Notes: generated by a model from the sequence alone, not told the origin. Shown: positions 50,927 to 61,515, counted from the stretch's first letter. The stretch is 64,000 nucleotides of DNA from Vibrio sp. HDW18 (GCF_011306175.1 NZ_CP049913.1:1302001-1366000); one strand, 5' to 3'. Numbers and translations are program-made.

Positions 50927-51631
50927 TTGTTTCAGGTAACAACCGATGCGTTGAGTGAGCAGAGGGTAGTCGAATATCTTGAGCGGCATGGTGATTTTTT
51001 TCAGCGCCATAGCGAACTGGTTGAGCGCCTCACGTTGCCTTCCGGCTCGGCTGCCGTCTCACTGACCCATATTCAACTGGCACGCCAGCGGCAGCGAATT
51101 GAAGAGCTCGAGCAGCAGATCGCCTCACTGATGTCGCTGGCAGCCAACAATGATCGCACTTTCCATGAATTTATGGCCTTGCAAGAGCAGATCCTCAAAT
51201 GCGCATCACTGCAAGAAGTGGTGCAAGCGATTGAGGTGAAAGCACAGACGCTCAATCTGCGCGCTTATTTGCGTTTATTGGCTCGCGATGATGATCAATA
51301 TGGCTTGGCCAGTGAAGATTGGCAGCGTTTTGCGACCAATCATTTTAACGGTAAATCGGCTTATTTGGGCCGTTTACGTCAGGCGGATCGGCAAAGTTTA
51401 CTGGGCGATCTACCCGCTCCCGAAATGGGATCATACGTGGTATTGCCTTTGCAGCGTCACTCTGCCTTAGGTATTTTGGCCTTTGCCAGTGAAGATGGCG
51501 GTCACTTTCAGCCGAGTATGGACACCTTATTTTTACGTCATTTGGCGTTAGTTTTAGTCCATTTAATCGAGACGTTACCATGGCAGTATTATGACCAAGA
51601 GCAAGATCGAAGAATTCACCCCGCTTCCTAA
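50927..51631 (+). CDS. DUF484-family protein (YigA)
   Basis: 234 aa from TTG 50927, preceded by GAGGTG. N-terminal VVEYLERHGDFFQRHSELVERLTLP is the DUF484 signature, then a coiled coil (about 45-75) and a GAF-like C-terminal region (VVLPLQRHSALGILAFASEDGGHF). Function unknown; conserved between dapF and xerC. It overlaps xerC by 41 bp. Confidence 0.9.
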   Translation: MFQVTTDALSEQRVVEYLERHGDFFQRHSELVERLTLPSGSAAVSLTHIQLARQRQRIEELEQQIASLMSLAANNDRTFHEFMALQEQILKCASLQEVVQAIEVKAQTLNLRAYLRLLARDDDQYGLASEDWQRFATNHFNGKSAYLGRLRQADRQSLLGDLPAPEMGSYVVLPLQRHSALGILAFASEDGGHFQPSMDTLFLRHLALVLVHLIETLPWQYYDQEQDRRIHPAS

Positions 51632-52532
51632 CACCTTAGCCGAGCCGTTGGCGCGTTTTTATGCTTATCTGCATAGTGAAAAGGGGCTCAGCCTTTACAC
51701 TCAGCGTAACTATAAACAGCAGTTGCAAAGCATGGCGCAGTATTTGGCCAAGCTTGGGCTGGTTAATTGGTCACAGCTCGATGCGGGTTGGGTGCGTCAG
51801 TTAGTGGTGCTTGGCAAGCGGCAAGGTATGAAAGCCAGCAGTATTGCCACGCGCTTGTCCTCACTGCGTAGCTTTCTCGATTTTCTGATCTTACGTGGTG
51901 AGCTACAGGCCAATCCAGCTAAAGGGGTATCTGCCCCACGCAAGCAACGCCCCTTGCCAAAAAATCTTGATGTCGATGAAATGGCGCAGTTACTGGAAGT
52001 GACCGATGATGATCCGCTGGCGATCCGTGATCGCGCGATGATGGAGCTGATGTACGGTTCGGGGCTGCGCTTGGCGGAATTGGTGTCGATTGATGTCAAA
52101 CATCTCAATCTGCGCGAAGGCGAAATCCGCGTGATTGGTAAAGGTAATAAACAGCGTAAAGTTTGGTTTGCTGGACAGGCCCAGAAGTGGGTTGGTGAGT
52201 GGCTTAAGCTGCGCAGCCAGTTTGCGGTCAATGATGAAGCGGCGCTGTTTGTCTCCAAGCTGGGGACGCGGATTTCGCACCGTAGTGTGCAAAAACGCAT
52301 GGCCGAATGGGGGCAAAAGCAGGCGGTAGCCAGTCATATCAGCCCACATAAACTGCGTCACTCGTTTGCTACCCATATGTTGGAGTCGAGCAATAATCTG
52401 CGTGCTGTGCAAGAGCTGCTCGGTCACGAGAATATCGCTACTACGCAAATCTATACTCATCTCGATTTTCAGCATCTGGCTCAGGTGTACGATCAAGCCC
52501 ATCCTCGGGCGCGCAAAAAGAGTAAAGATTAG
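51591..52532 (+). CDS. xerC: XerC, tyrosine recombinase for chromosome dimer resolution
   Basis: 313 aa. N-terminal SAM-like domain (about 15-105) and catalytic domain with Arg in YGSGLRLAEL, Lys in IGKGNKQRKV, HKLRHSFATHML (H-x-x-R), His in LLGHENIATTQ and the nucleophile Tyr in IYTHLD. With XerD it acts at dif; in V. cholerae it also integrates CTX-type phages. Starts within DUF484. Confidence 0.96.
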   Translation: MTKSKIEEFTPLPNTLAEPLARFYAYLHSEKGLSLYTQRNYKQQLQSMAQYLAKLGLVNWSQLDAGWVRQLVVLGKRQGMKASSIATRLSSLRSFLDFLILRGELQANPAKGVSAPRKQRPLPKNLDVDEMAQLLEVTDDDPLAIRDRAMMELMYGSGLRLAELVSIDVKHLNLREGEIRVIGKGNKQRKVWFAGQAQKWVGEWLKLRSQFAVNDEAALFVSKLGTRISHRSVQKRMAEWGQKQAVASHISPHKLRHSFATHMLESSNNLRAVQELLGHENIATTQIYTHLDFQHLAQVYDQAHPRARKKSKD

Positions 52533-52731
52533 GCATTATCTATTGAAGATCGGGTGATCTGACTAAGCACATCGTTGGTTTGGGGCAAAATCAATCCACT
52601 CACTCAAATGATGTTAAATTAAGTGCATAATGCTTGTTCACAAAAATCACATTGCCTAATTATTGAGTATAGTCTGCGGTAACGATTGCATTGCATAATG
52701 GGTCAATACTTCACCAGTCTGTCCATTTTTT

Positions 52732-55218
52732 ATGTTTACGGTTTCTCGCCTTATCCCTGATTTGGTATCGGCAGCCACAGTGCTCGATACCGTCGATCTT
52801 GCTCATGGACAGTCTGTATTGGTGCAGATTTTTTCACCATGGAGTAGTGAGCAAGTACAGCAACTGGCTCGCCAGATCCGCATTAAATTTCCATTGTCTT
52901 GTCTGATTGGCTGCAGTGCCGAGCAAGTCATTTTCCAAGGTGAAATTCACCATCAAACTACCTTGTTGCAAATAACGGTTTTTGAACAAACCGCGCTTAG
53001 CGCGACCGTGGTAGCCTACAGTGACGATTATGTGGCGGATGGCCAGTGTTTAGCACGTCAATTAGAGCTTAATGACCTCTCACAAGCCGTACTGTGCTTT
53101 TCATGGCAGATGGAAACCTTACAAGCGCCGCGTTTTACGCTGCACAATAGCCGTGGTGTTGTGGTGCCTGTTGCCGGTGGTGCAGCTAAACAAACCTCAG
53201 CCGGACATTGGGTACTATTGGATGAAGAGTGCTATCAACAAGCCACGGTGGCGGTGGCGTTACATAGCGATACCTTATGCGTTGAAGTAGGTGGTTACAC
53301 CGAATGGCAGCCGGTTGGACGTAGTTATCATGTTACTGGCGTTGAGGGCGATCGGCTGCTTAGTCTCGATCATGAGCCGATCGAGGCGGTGTATCAACGC
53401 AATTTAGGTACCCAGATCGAGTTTGCCAATGGTGGGCTGATCAGCTTTCCGTTGATGAAAGGTAAGTGTCGGCTGCAAGATATCTATCTGCCACTGGGTA
53501 TCGCCCCAGAGGGTGGACTGCGTTTTAACCGCCCACTTGCGCTGCAAGATAAAGTCCGTTTTTGTTTTGACCATCCGAGTTTAACCCTAGAGCGAGTGTG
53601 TCTCACCGCTCAGCAATTGCAGGCTCAACAGTATCAACAAGTGTGGGTGTTTAACTGCGCATTACGTTTGAATTTCATGCACGAAAACTATGAGTTGCAG
53701 CCACTGCAAGTCGTGGCACAAACGAATGGTTGTTACTGTTGGGGAGAACTGCTGTATGAGCATGGTCAACAACAAGTAAGGCATCACAGCATGACTTTTC
53801 TGGCACTGCGTGAAGGTGAGCCGCAGAACAAGCCGCTGGCTCGTTTACCCAACTACTCTCAAGGAATGACTGCGCCGCTATTTAATCTGATCCGTCATGC
53901 GTTTTATGATTTAGATGTAATGACCGATAACTTAGCCCAGCAGATCCGTTCACAAACGGCATTATTGACCGCCAGCTATCGGCGTGACCGACGCACCGGG
54001 TTACCTAATCGCGTCGTGCTGCGTGAGCGTTTATTGGCATTCACTGAGCATGAGCATTTAGTGGTGCTGAAAGTGACCAATTTTAATCAAATCAATGAAA
54101 AATACGGCTATCCGGTTGGCGATGAGCTGCTGCGTGATTTGAGCACTCAGTTTCAAGCATATTTGGATTTGAAATTAAACGAACGTAGTTGGTTATATGC
54201 GATTGGTGTCGGTGAGTGGGCGACGGTATTTTATTCTCAGGCTGATGCGCTGCGTATTCATAGTCATTTCTATAAATTTGTTGAACAGTTAGAGCACGTT
54301 AATTTCGAACCGGGCGGCTTGCCGACCGTTGATTATCTGTCGATATCTTTGTGTGCAGGATTAGTCAGCCAGCATGATTTTGCCGGACATACTCCAGATG
54401 AGCTGCTGTTGCGTGCCATCGAGGCTCGCCGCCATGCGTTCAATAATAATCGCCATTTTTGTAATGCGGCTCGGCTTAAAGTGCAAGACAATGAGCGTCA
54501 AGAGCGACTCAATGGATTATCACGCGTGAGTCGCGCAGTACTGCGTGATGATGTGGTGGCGTACGCCCAGCCAATCTGCCAGGCGCATAACCATATTGTG
54601 GCCTCGTATGAGTGTTTGGTACGGATTGAAGATGACGGTGAGATTCTCCTGCCGGGGTATTTTTTACCGATCATTACTGATACTCATCTCTATACTCGTT
54701 TGAGTCGTCAGATGATCAGCCACACTTTCACAATGATGCGTCATCGATCCGAAGCATTTTCAATCAACCTGTCCCCACAGGATTTAATGAGTGAGCGCAC
54801 GCTACTGCACTTAGAGGCGGCGATCCAATCACTGGCCGATCCAACCCGGGTTGGGTTGGAAGTATTAGAGAGTGAGCGGATTAAAGATTATGGGCGGATG
54901 ATCGAGGTGTGTAACTATTTCCGTTCATTAGGGGCCACCATCATCGTTGATGATTTTGGCAGCGGTTACTCCAATATTGATGAAATCGTCAAACTCGAGC
55001 CGCAAGTGATTAAGCTAGACGGCAGTTTGATCCGCAATATCGATCAAGACATTAAGCAGCGCCGGATTGCCGAGCAGTTGGTCAAATTGTGTCAGGTCCT
55101 GAATGCCAAAACCGTGGCTGAATTTGTGCACAACCAAGCCGTTTGCCGGATCAGTGAAGATATGGGGGTCGACTACTTACAGGGTTATTTCCTCGGTCGA
55201 CCGACACGATTAGGTTAA
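52732..55218 (+). CDS. cdpA: FIST sensor - degenerate GGDEF - EAL c-di-GMP phosphodiesterase
   Basis: 828 aa. FIST N/C sensor (about 1-380; [25 protein letters not shown]), GGDEF-type domain (about 400-560) with GVGEW where the cyclase motif should be, so inactive as a cyclase, and EAL domain (about 575-825) with [40 protein letters not shown] and AEFV all intact. It should therefore hydrolyse c-di-GMP. I recall a V. cholerae PDE of this layout and place named CdpA. Convergent with the next gene, 2 bp apart. Confidence 0.85.
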   Translation: MFTVSRLIPDLVSAATVLDTVDLAHGQSVLVQIFSPWSSEQVQQLARQIRIKFPLSCLIGCSAEQVIFQGEIHHQTTLLQITVFEQTALSATVVAYSDDYVADGQCLARQLELNDLSQAVLCFSWQMETLQAPRFTLHNSRGVVVPVAGGAAKQTSAGHWVLLDEECYQQATVAVALHSDTLCVEVGGYTEWQPVGRSYHVTGVEGDRLLSLDHEPIEAVYQRNLGTQIEFANGGLISFPLMKGKCRLQDIYLPLGIAPEGGLRFNRPLALQDKVRFCFDHPSLTLERVCLTAQQLQAQQYQQVWVFNCALRLNFMHENYELQPLQVVAQTNGCYCWGELLYEHGQQQVRHHSMTFLALREGEPQNKPLARLPNYSQGMTAPLFNLIRHAFYDLDVMTDNLAQQIRSQTALLTASYRRDRRTGLPNRVVLRERLLAFTEHEHLVVLKVTNFNQINEKYGYPVGDELLRDLSTQFQAYLDLKLNERSWLYAIGVGEWATVFYSQADALRIHSHFYKFVEQLEHVNFEPGGLPTVDYLSISLCAGLVSQHDFAGHTPDELLLRAIEARRHAFNNNRHFCNAARLKVQDNERQERLNGLSRVSRAVLRDDVVAYAQPICQAHNHIVASYECLVRIEDDGEILLPGYFLPIITDTHLYTRLSRQMISHTFTMMRHRSEAFSINLSPQDLMSERTLLHLEAAIQSLADPTRVGLEVLESERIKDYGRMIEVCNYFRSLGATIIVDDFGSGYSNIDEIVKLEPQVIKLDGSLIRNIDQDIKQRRIAEQLVKLCQVLNAKTVAEFVHNQAVCRISEDMGVDYLQGYFLGRPTRLG

Positions 55219-55220
55219 AT

Positions 55221-56333
55221 CTACAGTTTAAGCTCTGTTTGTCCGGTGATCTGTTGCGCGAACAGTGCGGCTTGACCCACTGCCGGTGGCGCAATGCTAT
55301 CACTCAGTTCGACTAAGGAACGAAAGAGCACTAAGCCACCATTGGCGATCGGGTAGATCAATGGGCCGACTTTTTCTTGGTGGGTGGTCAGTTGATCGCC
55401 ATCACGGGTGAAAATCCGCTCTGAGAGTAAATATTGCTGCTGGTGACGTGTCATCACCACTTGGATTTGATTGGGATTGAGCTGCTGCCAATAACCTTGT
55501 TCGATGATTGGCGGCTGCCCATCTGTATACTCATAGCGGGTTTGCGCGCTATGGTCTGGCTCCAAGTTGAGAGTAACACTAAAACCGGTTTGTACCGTCG
55601 AGCGGGCAAAATATACGCCACTCCATTCCAACGTGGGATCGAGATTGGCTAAGCTGGCACAGCCTTGATAATGATCACCTTGCAATGACAGTTTAGAACG
55701 CCATTGATAAAGCGTTGGCTCTGTACCATTTTGGCACTTTGCTGGTTCTAGTTCGAGTTCTCCACCCTCAAATTGGTAACGGCGTTGAGTGGCACTGATT
55801 TGCGTGCGAGTAATGGACAAGTGCTGTTTCGCACCACCTCGCGGCTGGAATTGTAAGCCATCGTCGATAAAGCGCAGTGACCAAAATGGTTGATTGCCAA
55901 AGGCTCGGGTTGGACGGATCGGCTGTTCACAACCACGCTGTTCTCTACTCAACTGGTTAATCCTTTGCACCGCAATACGTGCGACATAATCGCCGTTATA
56001 CCCAGTTTGGCTCGGTGGCAATAAGGTGCCAACTATCTCGCCGTACAGTGGTTGATAAGGGCTAAGATTAAGCGCGAGCGCATCGCGTAACTGTTCGACT
56101 GATAAATTGAGCCAATACTGCTGCTGACTGCCACATGGGGTAAAGCGCTGTAATTCATGACCGATGACCACCTCACCACGCAGCATAAAACTCGTCGGTT
56201 GAATCGTTTCGGGTTTATCGAGTGTAGCGATGATGATTGGGGTTGACTCTGATTGTGGGTCTGATAACCGGTTGCTAGAGCACGCTTGCAACAAGATGGC
56301 GCATAAGATGGCGCCGAGAGGCAACACTCGCAT
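55221..56333 (-). CDS. outer-membrane-type lipoprotein, COG3650/NlpE-like
   Basis: 370 aa from ATG 56333: signal peptide MRVLPLGAILCAILLQAC with lipobox LLQAC. The mature part has a META/COG3650-like region (PTSFMLRGEVVIGHELQRFTPCGSQQQYWL) followed by a beta-rich region with RAFGNQPFWSLRFIDDGLQF. Function not known. Longer open frame upstream (to 56441) is not used because it would bury the signal peptide. Confidence 0.8.
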   Translation of the reverse strand: MRVLPLGAILCAILLQACSSNRLSDPQSESTPIIIATLDKPETIQPTSFMLRGEVVIGHELQRFTPCGSQQQYWLNLSVEQLRDALALNLSPYQPLYGEIVGTLLPPSQTGYNGDYVARIAVQRINQLSREQRGCEQPIRPTRAFGNQPFWSLRFIDDGLQFQPRGGAKQHLSITRTQISATQRRYQFEGGELELEPAKCQNGTEPTLYQWRSKLSLQGDHYQGCASLANLDPTLEWSGVYFARSTVQTGFSVTLNLEPDHSAQTRYEYTDGQPPIIEQGYWQQLNPNQIQVVMTRHQQQYLLSERIFTRDGDQLTTHQEKVGPLIYPIANGGLVLFRSLVELSDSIAPPAVGQAALFAQQITGQTELKL

Positions 56334-56491
56334 GGTTCGATTCCTTTGGCTGATATGGCGGGCAGTTAGATGACTTAAGTATCGCATAAAGCCTGAGTTA
56401 AGCTGAACCACTGGCCAGCGCAATTGACAAAGTGCCGACATCGGATTGATCGGTTTGCGGATCAGTACCCAGTTTGGTGGATCACCCGCAC

Positions 56492-56527
56492 CAAAAATAA
56501 AGATGGCAGCCGGGGTGCTGCCATCTT
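56492..56527 (-). terminator. intrinsic terminator after yigL
   Basis: AAGATGGCAGC/GCTGCCATCTT with 6-nt loop; on the minus strand it continues TATTTTTGG. Located 35 bp beyond the yigL stop. Confidence 0.85.
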
Positions 56528-56561
56528 AGTTATGTGGCCGAAGCGGCCAAGAGCATAGGGG

Positions 56562-57389
56562 TTAAAACAGATGTTGGTGTAGGTAGTGGGCGACAGCATC
56601 ATCTGCATTACTGCCGATCACGGTATTATTCGGTAGCGCATTGAACACTTTTTGATGCGCCGTGCTCATCACTAAGCCTTTGCCTGCCATCGAGAGCATC
56701 TCGACATCATTCATGCCATCACCAAATGCGATGCAGTTGGTTAAGCTGAGTTGTAATGATTCGGCGACTGCTTGCAGAGCATCACCTTTGGATACGCCAG
56801 CACACATCACTTCTAAACACCAAGGGGTGGAAAATGCGACATTAATCTTATCGCCAAAGCGTTGATTAAGTAGCATTTCATAATGCACTAGGTGTTCGTG
56901 ATCCTGATTTTGGTGGGTAAAGAAAATCTTGGCGATGCCATCGGTTGGTGCTTGATTGACATCAAATAGCTGATAAGTAAAACCAGAATCTTCATGGAAG
57001 TCGCGCAGCACTTCATCTTCTTTATTGAGCAACCAGCCATCATTGCGATACAGGTGAACATACAATTGGTCATCTTGTTTGACCAGATCGATGATGGCTT
57101 GCACTAACTCGTGTGGGACGTTTTTGCTGTACATCAACTGATCGTCTTGGTCATGCACTCTCGCCCCATTCGAGGTAATCATATACGCGGGGATCCCCGC
57201 AATCTCACGGATCCCCGCCACATCGACATGGTGGCGACCAGTGGCGAAAATAAAAGTAAACCCTTGATCATGCAGTTGCTTAAGCGTTTGTTTGGAAAAT
57301 TCGCTCAGTTGATGATTGGGGGCGAGTAGGGTGCCGTCGAGATCCGACGCCACGATTTTATACGGATGTTGTGTGGCTAACGTGGTCAT
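56562..57389 (-). CDS. yigL: YigL, Cof-type HAD phosphatase
   Basis: 275 aa. HAD motif I SDLDGTLLAPNH, motif II MITSNGA, Lys in VSKGDAL and motif IV FGDGMNDVEML; FATGRHHVDV is shared with E. coli YigL, which dephosphorylates pyridoxal phosphate and sugar phosphates. ATG 57389 is preceded by GAGAG; a GTG at 57407 is possible. It follows pldB on the same strand, as in E. coli (pldB-yigL). Confidence 0.92.
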   Translation of the reverse strand: MTTLATQHPYKIVASDLDGTLLAPNHQLSEFSKQTLKQLHDQGFTFIFATGRHHVDVAGIREIAGIPAYMITSNGARVHDQDDQLMYSKNVPHELVQAIIDLVKQDDQLYVHLYRNDGWLLNKEDEVLRDFHEDSGFTYQLFDVNQAPTDGIAKIFFTHQNQDHEHLVHYEMLLNQRFGDKINVAFSTPWCLEVMCAGVSKGDALQAVAESLQLSLTNCIAFGDGMNDVEMLSMAGKGLVMSTAHQKVFNALPNNTVIGSNADDAVAHYLHQHLF

Positions 57390-57497
57390 AAAACTCTCAT
57401 GTTTCACTGTAGGTAGGGTGAATGTTCACCCTCGACTTGCTTAGTGTAGTGGAATTAAATCCGGAAAAAGAGGGTAAATTGTACCTGCCGTTTTTCC

Positions 57498-58490
57498 TCA
57501 ATTTTGGGATGGTGCGGTTGGGTCGGCAAAAAAGCGCAGCATGTGATCTAACGCCTGCTTACGATAACGATCCTGCTCAAACAGCAACTCATGGCGTGCC
57601 CCTGCAATTTGGCATAGTCGGGCATGTGGTTGGGTGTGTAAGAGTTTTTTGAATAGTCGATTTTGTACTTGGTTAGAGACAATTGCTTCTTCACCCGCTT
57701 GTAAAATCAGCAGTGGAATGTTGATTTGGCGGGTTAACTGCAAGCATTGTTTGCAGGCGATTAAACTTTGCCAAACCCAATGATAACTGGGGCCACCCAG
57801 TTGTAGCTCAGGGTACTTTTGGTACAAATCGCGAAACGATTGATAGCGAATTTGGCTATGAGTAAGTAGGTTGTTGGCAAATGGTTTTGCATAGTAAGGG
57901 CCATAGCCAGCTGCATAGCTCGGCTGTGTGGTTATTGTGGCCATGATTTGGCTGAAGATGAACGCAAATGGACGTAGATACCACGGCATCGCGATGCCAA
58001 ACATTGGCGCGCTGAGTGCAACCGCATCAAACGGATGAGAGGGGTGAGTTTGAATATAGCGTGTGGCAACCGCTCCCCCCATTGAATGACCAAATAGCAA
58101 GCGCTGTGTATAGCGGCCTAGCTGGAACAACTCGACCAAACCTTGTAAATCCGTCACATAATCTTCGAATTGCTCAACATAGCCGATCTGTCGATCGGCG
58201 GTCAGCCGTTGTGATAAACCTTGGCCTCGATGATCATAGGTATACACATCAAACCCTTGCCGAAATAGGTCATAGCACAGCTCTTGATATTTTGCGCTTG
58301 ATTCGATGCGTCCATTAACCAGCACGATGGCTTTTTGGTGACTCGGATGCTGCAAACTGCACCAATAAATCTGTTTTTTATCAAAACTGTGATACATGCC
58401 TTCAGTGCGAGTGTGCCACAGTTGAGCTATCTCAAGGTTGAGTGCTTGTTGCAGAGTAGACTCTTGCGTATAAGGGTAATAACGGTTCAT
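57498..58490 (-). CDS. pldB: alpha/beta hydrolase, lysophospholipase L2 type
   Basis: 330 aa. Nucleophile Ser in LFGHSMGGAVATRY, oxyanion region VNGRIESS, YDHRGQGLS, and late His in GARHELLFE with Asp before it. Neighbourhood pldB-yigL is as in E. coli. Acts on lysophospholipids at the inner membrane; no signal peptide is visible. Confidence 0.88.
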   Translation of the reverse strand: MNRYYPYTQESTLQQALNLEIAQLWHTRTEGMYHSFDKKQIYWCSLQHPSHQKAIVLVNGRIESSAKYQELCYDLFRQGFDVYTYDHRGQGLSQRLTADRQIGYVEQFEDYVTDLQGLVELFQLGRYTQRLLFGHSMGGAVATRYIQTHPSHPFDAVALSAPMFGIAMPWYLRPFAFIFSQIMATITTQPSYAAGYGPYYAKPFANNLLTHSQIRYQSFRDLYQKYPELQLGGPSYHWVWQSLIACKQCLQLTRQINIPLLILQAGEEAIVSNQVQNRLFKKLLHTQPHARLCQIAGARHELLFEQDRYRKQALDHMLRFFADPTAPSQN

Positions 58491-58562
58491 AAGTGGATGA
58501 TATGACTGTGCAGATTGGCGGTTTACCTGTCAGCTAGCATAAGTCAGGAATAAGGAATTGCA

Positions 58563-59180
58563 ATGGATATCCATGTTTGGCTTGCTTATTTAGTTACTGC
58601 AACTGTGTTCAGTTTGGCTCCGGGTTCGGGTACGGTTAACTCAATCAGCAATGGTTTAAGTTATGGCACACGCCATTCATTGGGGGCGATTATCGGCCTC
58701 CAAATCGGTTTGATTTGCCACATCGTGTTGGTGGGAGTGGGGATTGGCGCGCTGGTGGCTCAGTCAGCACTCGCGTTTAGCGTGATCAAATGGGTTGGGG
58801 TAGCGTATCTATTATGGCTTGGGGTACAAAAATGGCGTGACCAAACAGCGTTAACTGCGGTCACTCAGCAAGCGGAATTATCACAGTCGGCATTATTGCG
58901 TAAAGCGGTGTTGATTAATTTGACCAACCCTAAATCGATCGTATTTTTGGTGGCGTTATTTCCGCAATTTATCAATCCGGCCAGCCACGCGGCGCCACAA
59001 TTTTTGATCCTTGGCATCACCACCATCATCATCGATACGATAGTGATGTTCAGCTATACCGCCTTAGCGGCTCAGCTCGGTCGTTATATCCGCTCACCTC
59101 GCGTCATGACCAGAATGAATAAACTATTTGGTTCGATGTTTATCGGCTGTGGGGTGTTGCTCGCTAGTGCTAAAGCTTAA
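58563..59180 (+). CDS. rhtB: LysE/RhtB-family amino acid exporter
   Basis: 205 aa with five to six membrane helices. N-terminal motif FSLAPGSGTVNSISNGLSYGTRHSLGAIIGLQIG is the RhtB family signature (GPG-type loop), and LINLTNPKSIVFLVALFPQF is conserved. Likely homoserine/homoserine lactone or threonine efflux; the exact substrate is uncertain. The start follows AAGGA. Divergent from pldB. Confidence 0.85.
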   Translation: MDIHVWLAYLVTATVFSLAPGSGTVNSISNGLSYGTRHSLGAIIGLQIGLICHIVLVGVGIGALVAQSALAFSVIKWVGVAYLLWLGVQKWRDQTALTAVTQQAELSQSALLRKAVLINLTNPKSIVFLVALFPQFINPASHAAPQFLILGITTIIIDTIVMFSYTALAAQLGRYIRSPRVMTRMNKLFGSMFIGCGVLLASAKA

Positions 59181-59218
59181 ATCGCGGTTATCGATTCAGC
59201 AGATCGGTTAAGGAAACT

Positions 59219-60445
59219 ATGTACACTACTTATGTTGCTCGCCAGCCGATATTAAATGGCAAACAACACACGTTAGGCTACGAATTGCTGTTTCGTGATG
59301 GCGAAAATAACGCATTTCCTGAGTACGTCGATGCGGATCGGGCAACCTATCGCTTGATTGTGGAAAACTTCTTATCGATTGGTACCAATCCGCAGATTGC
59401 CCGTTCGCGTTGCTTTATCAACTTCCCCCATAAAAGCTTGCTACGCCGGTTACCGCTTACTTTGCCGCGTGAGCAGATCGTGGTTGAAATCCTCGAAACT
59501 TGCCAGCCGACTGATGAACTGTTGGTGGCCGTACAAGAGTTGCGTCAGCGTGGATATTTGCTGGCATTAGATGATTTTGTCTATTCACCCGCTTGGGAGC
59601 GTTTCTTGCCTTATGTGCATATTGTCAAACTCGACATTATGGCGATGGGGCTTGATCAAGCGTGTGCTTTGGTGCGTGAGCGATTGGCGAATGGTAGTCG
59701 GCGGCGCTTTTTGGCCGAGCGAGTGGAAACCGAAGCCGATTTTCACCAAGCACGTGATGCCGGGTTTACTTTTTTCCAAGGCTATTTTTTCAGTAAACCA
59801 GAGCTGATTGAGCAGCGTTACATCAGCCCTGAGCATGTGATCGCGATGCAACTGTTCCATGAGGTCTGTCAGCCTGAGGTCGATTATGAACGAGCGGAGC
59901 GATTGGTGGCTCAAGATATTGCGCTGTCCTATCAGTTGCTGCGTTTTGTCAATACGATGTCAGATCGGATTGCAGTTTCGATCACCTCGTTTCGTCAAGC
60001 TTTGGTCTATCTGGGTCAAGACCGATTGCGGATTTTTATCTCATTGGCGGTCGCTTCTTACATCTCATCGAAAAAGCCGCAACAGCTCTATACGTTATCG
60101 TTGCAGAGAGCGCGATTTTGTCAGTTAATGACGACCTTGCCCCTTTTTCAGGCTTATCAACAGCAAGCTTTTCTGATCGGGATGTTTTCGGTGTTAGATG
60201 CGTTACTAGATACCAGTTTAGCCGTGCTGGTTGAGCAGTTGCCGTTAGGCGATGAAGTGAAACTGGCGCTGCGTGACCGGAGCGGATCTCTCGGAGCTTT
60301 GCTTAACCTTGAGCAGTGTTTTGAACAGGGAGATTGGCAAGGTGTAGCGCAACACTGTCATCAATTGGGATTGGAGATTGAAGAAGTGCAGCCCCGATTG
60401 ATTGACGCCCAGCGTTGGAGTCAAGACATTCATCGTTTGGTTTAG
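59219..60445 (+). CDS. EAL-HDOD signalling protein (YuxH type)
   Basis: 408 aa. N-terminal divergent EAL domain (about 1-200; ARQPILNGKQHTLGYELLFRDG, LALDDFVY, HIVKLDI, FFQGYFFSKP) in which the catalytic Glu site reads ELLFR and the second Asp of the DDFG motif is altered (LDDFVYSP), so phosphodiesterase activity is doubtful. C-terminal HDOD domain (about 205-400; LSYQLLRFVNTMSD, SFRQALVYLGQDRLR). Likely a c-di-GMP effector or adaptor. Start has AGGAAA upstream. Confidence 0.85.
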   Translation: MYTTYVARQPILNGKQHTLGYELLFRDGENNAFPEYVDADRATYRLIVENFLSIGTNPQIARSRCFINFPHKSLLRRLPLTLPREQIVVEILETCQPTDELLVAVQELRQRGYLLALDDFVYSPAWERFLPYVHIVKLDIMAMGLDQACALVRERLANGSRRRFLAERVETEADFHQARDAGFTFFQGYFFSKPELIEQRYISPEHVIAMQLFHEVCQPEVDYERAERLVAQDIALSYQLLRFVNTMSDRIAVSITSFRQALVYLGQDRLRIFISLAVASYISSKKPQQLYTLSLQRARFCQLMTTLPLFQAYQQQAFLIGMFSVLDALLDTSLAVLVEQLPLGDEVKLALRDRSGSLGALLNLEQCFEQGDWQGVAQHCHQLGLEIEEVQPRLIDAQRWSQDIHRLV

Positions 60446-60573
60446 ATGGTTGTTCGGTTGTGTTGGCGGTCAACCAGCCTGACGTTGAGGGTTGGATAAT
60501 AAAGGCTAGTTGACCAGAACGCTTCACTGACTTGTCAGCGCGGGTTATGTGTTGATGGGTGACCAAGGGTTGA

Positions 60574-61044
60574 TTATTTCAGCCAAGCATTGAGCATCCA
60601 CATTAACTTCTCTTGCTCGCGGATGTAATCGCCCATCAAGGCGGCGGTTCCTTCATCGCCACTTTTACTGGCAAATTCCAGAATATCGCGCTGTTGGTGT
60701 AGCAATACGCTAAAACCATCCACCAATCCTTGCATGCTACTACGGCCATCGAGTGAATCGGTGTGCTCTTTAATTTGGGTTGCTTTAAGGTAGCCACTAA
60801 AACTGTGCATTGGCCGAACGCCTAAGGTCAAAATACGCTCTGCCACTTCATCAATCTTGAGTTGCAGATCGGTATAGATTTCCTCAAATTTGACATGTAG
60901 TTCAAAAAACTCTTTGCCTTGAATATTCCAGTGATAACCACGGGTATTCATATAAAAAACTTGATAATTTGCTAGCAAGTGGTTGAGAGTATTGGCCAGT
61001 TTTTGACTTTGTGTGCTATCGAGACCAATTAAATTGGTTGTCAT
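60574..61044 (-). CDS. dps: Dps, DNA-protecting ferritin-like protein
   Basis: 156 aa. Ferroxidase ligands shared between subunits are seen in NTRGYHWNIQGKEFFELHVKFEEIYTDL (His, Asp/Glu). A dodecamer that stores iron using H2O2 and shields DNA. The short N-terminus (MTTNLIGLDS) lacks the lysine-rich DNA-binding tail of E. coli Dps. Single gene. Confidence 0.93.
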   Translation of the reverse strand: MTTNLIGLDSTQSQKLANTLNHLLANYQVFYMNTRGYHWNIQGKEFFELHVKFEEIYTDLQLKIDEVAERILTLGVRPMHSFSGYLKATQIKEHTDSLDGRSSMQGLVDGFSVLLHQQRDILEFASKSGDEGTAALMGDYIREQEKLMWMLNAWLK

Positions 61045-61185
61045 AATTCCACCTCTCAGTGTGTTAAATTCTATTTTGATACACCAAGAATAGTGTAGTT
61101 TAGGTAGGGATCAAATTGGGATTGGCTGATTTTTTTGATAGAGAAAAACTATCAATCCATATCAATAGTATGGTTATTGGCCAGT

Positions 61186-61515
61186 TCAGCGCTGTAGCGC
61201 AAAATGTAAAAAACGTTGGCCCTGATAAGTCAGTATGCCCTTATCCCCAGGATTCAGTGCATGATAGTAGTGAATACCAATTTGAAACTCGCGCTTTGGG
61301 CCAAACAGACCTTTTTGCACGTAAATCCAGCACTCCTGATCCTCTTGACCGGGCAGTGGGTTGGCAACGTCGATAATCTGCTTATCCAGAATCGTCACTT
61401 CTGCTGTACGCTGTGGCGCATTTTCACCTTGCAGGTGACGGCGGTAGAAGTGGCTGAACAACCAAAATGCAGCAATAATTAATAATACTAGATAGATCAA
61501 TAGAGTGTAGGGCAT
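61186..61515 (-). CDS. DUF2500-family membrane protein (YhhM type)
   Basis: 109 aa. One N-terminal membrane helix (PYTLLIYLVLLIIAAFWLF) and an OB-like soluble part (TAEVTILDKQI, GDKGILTYQGQRFLHF). Function unknown. In E. coli the homologue sits with rsmD and yhhL; here those genes are 1.5 kb further on. Confidence 0.85.
   Translation of the reverse strand: MPYTLLIYLVLLIIAAFWLFSHFYRRHLQGENAPQRTAEVTILDKQIIDVANPLPGQEDQECWIYVQKGLFGPKREFQIGIHYYHALNPGDKGILTYQGQRFLHFALQR

Noticed and set aside
51990..52502. 170-codon minus-strand ORF opposite xerC
   Set aside because: Shadow of a fully recognisable tyrosine recombinase.
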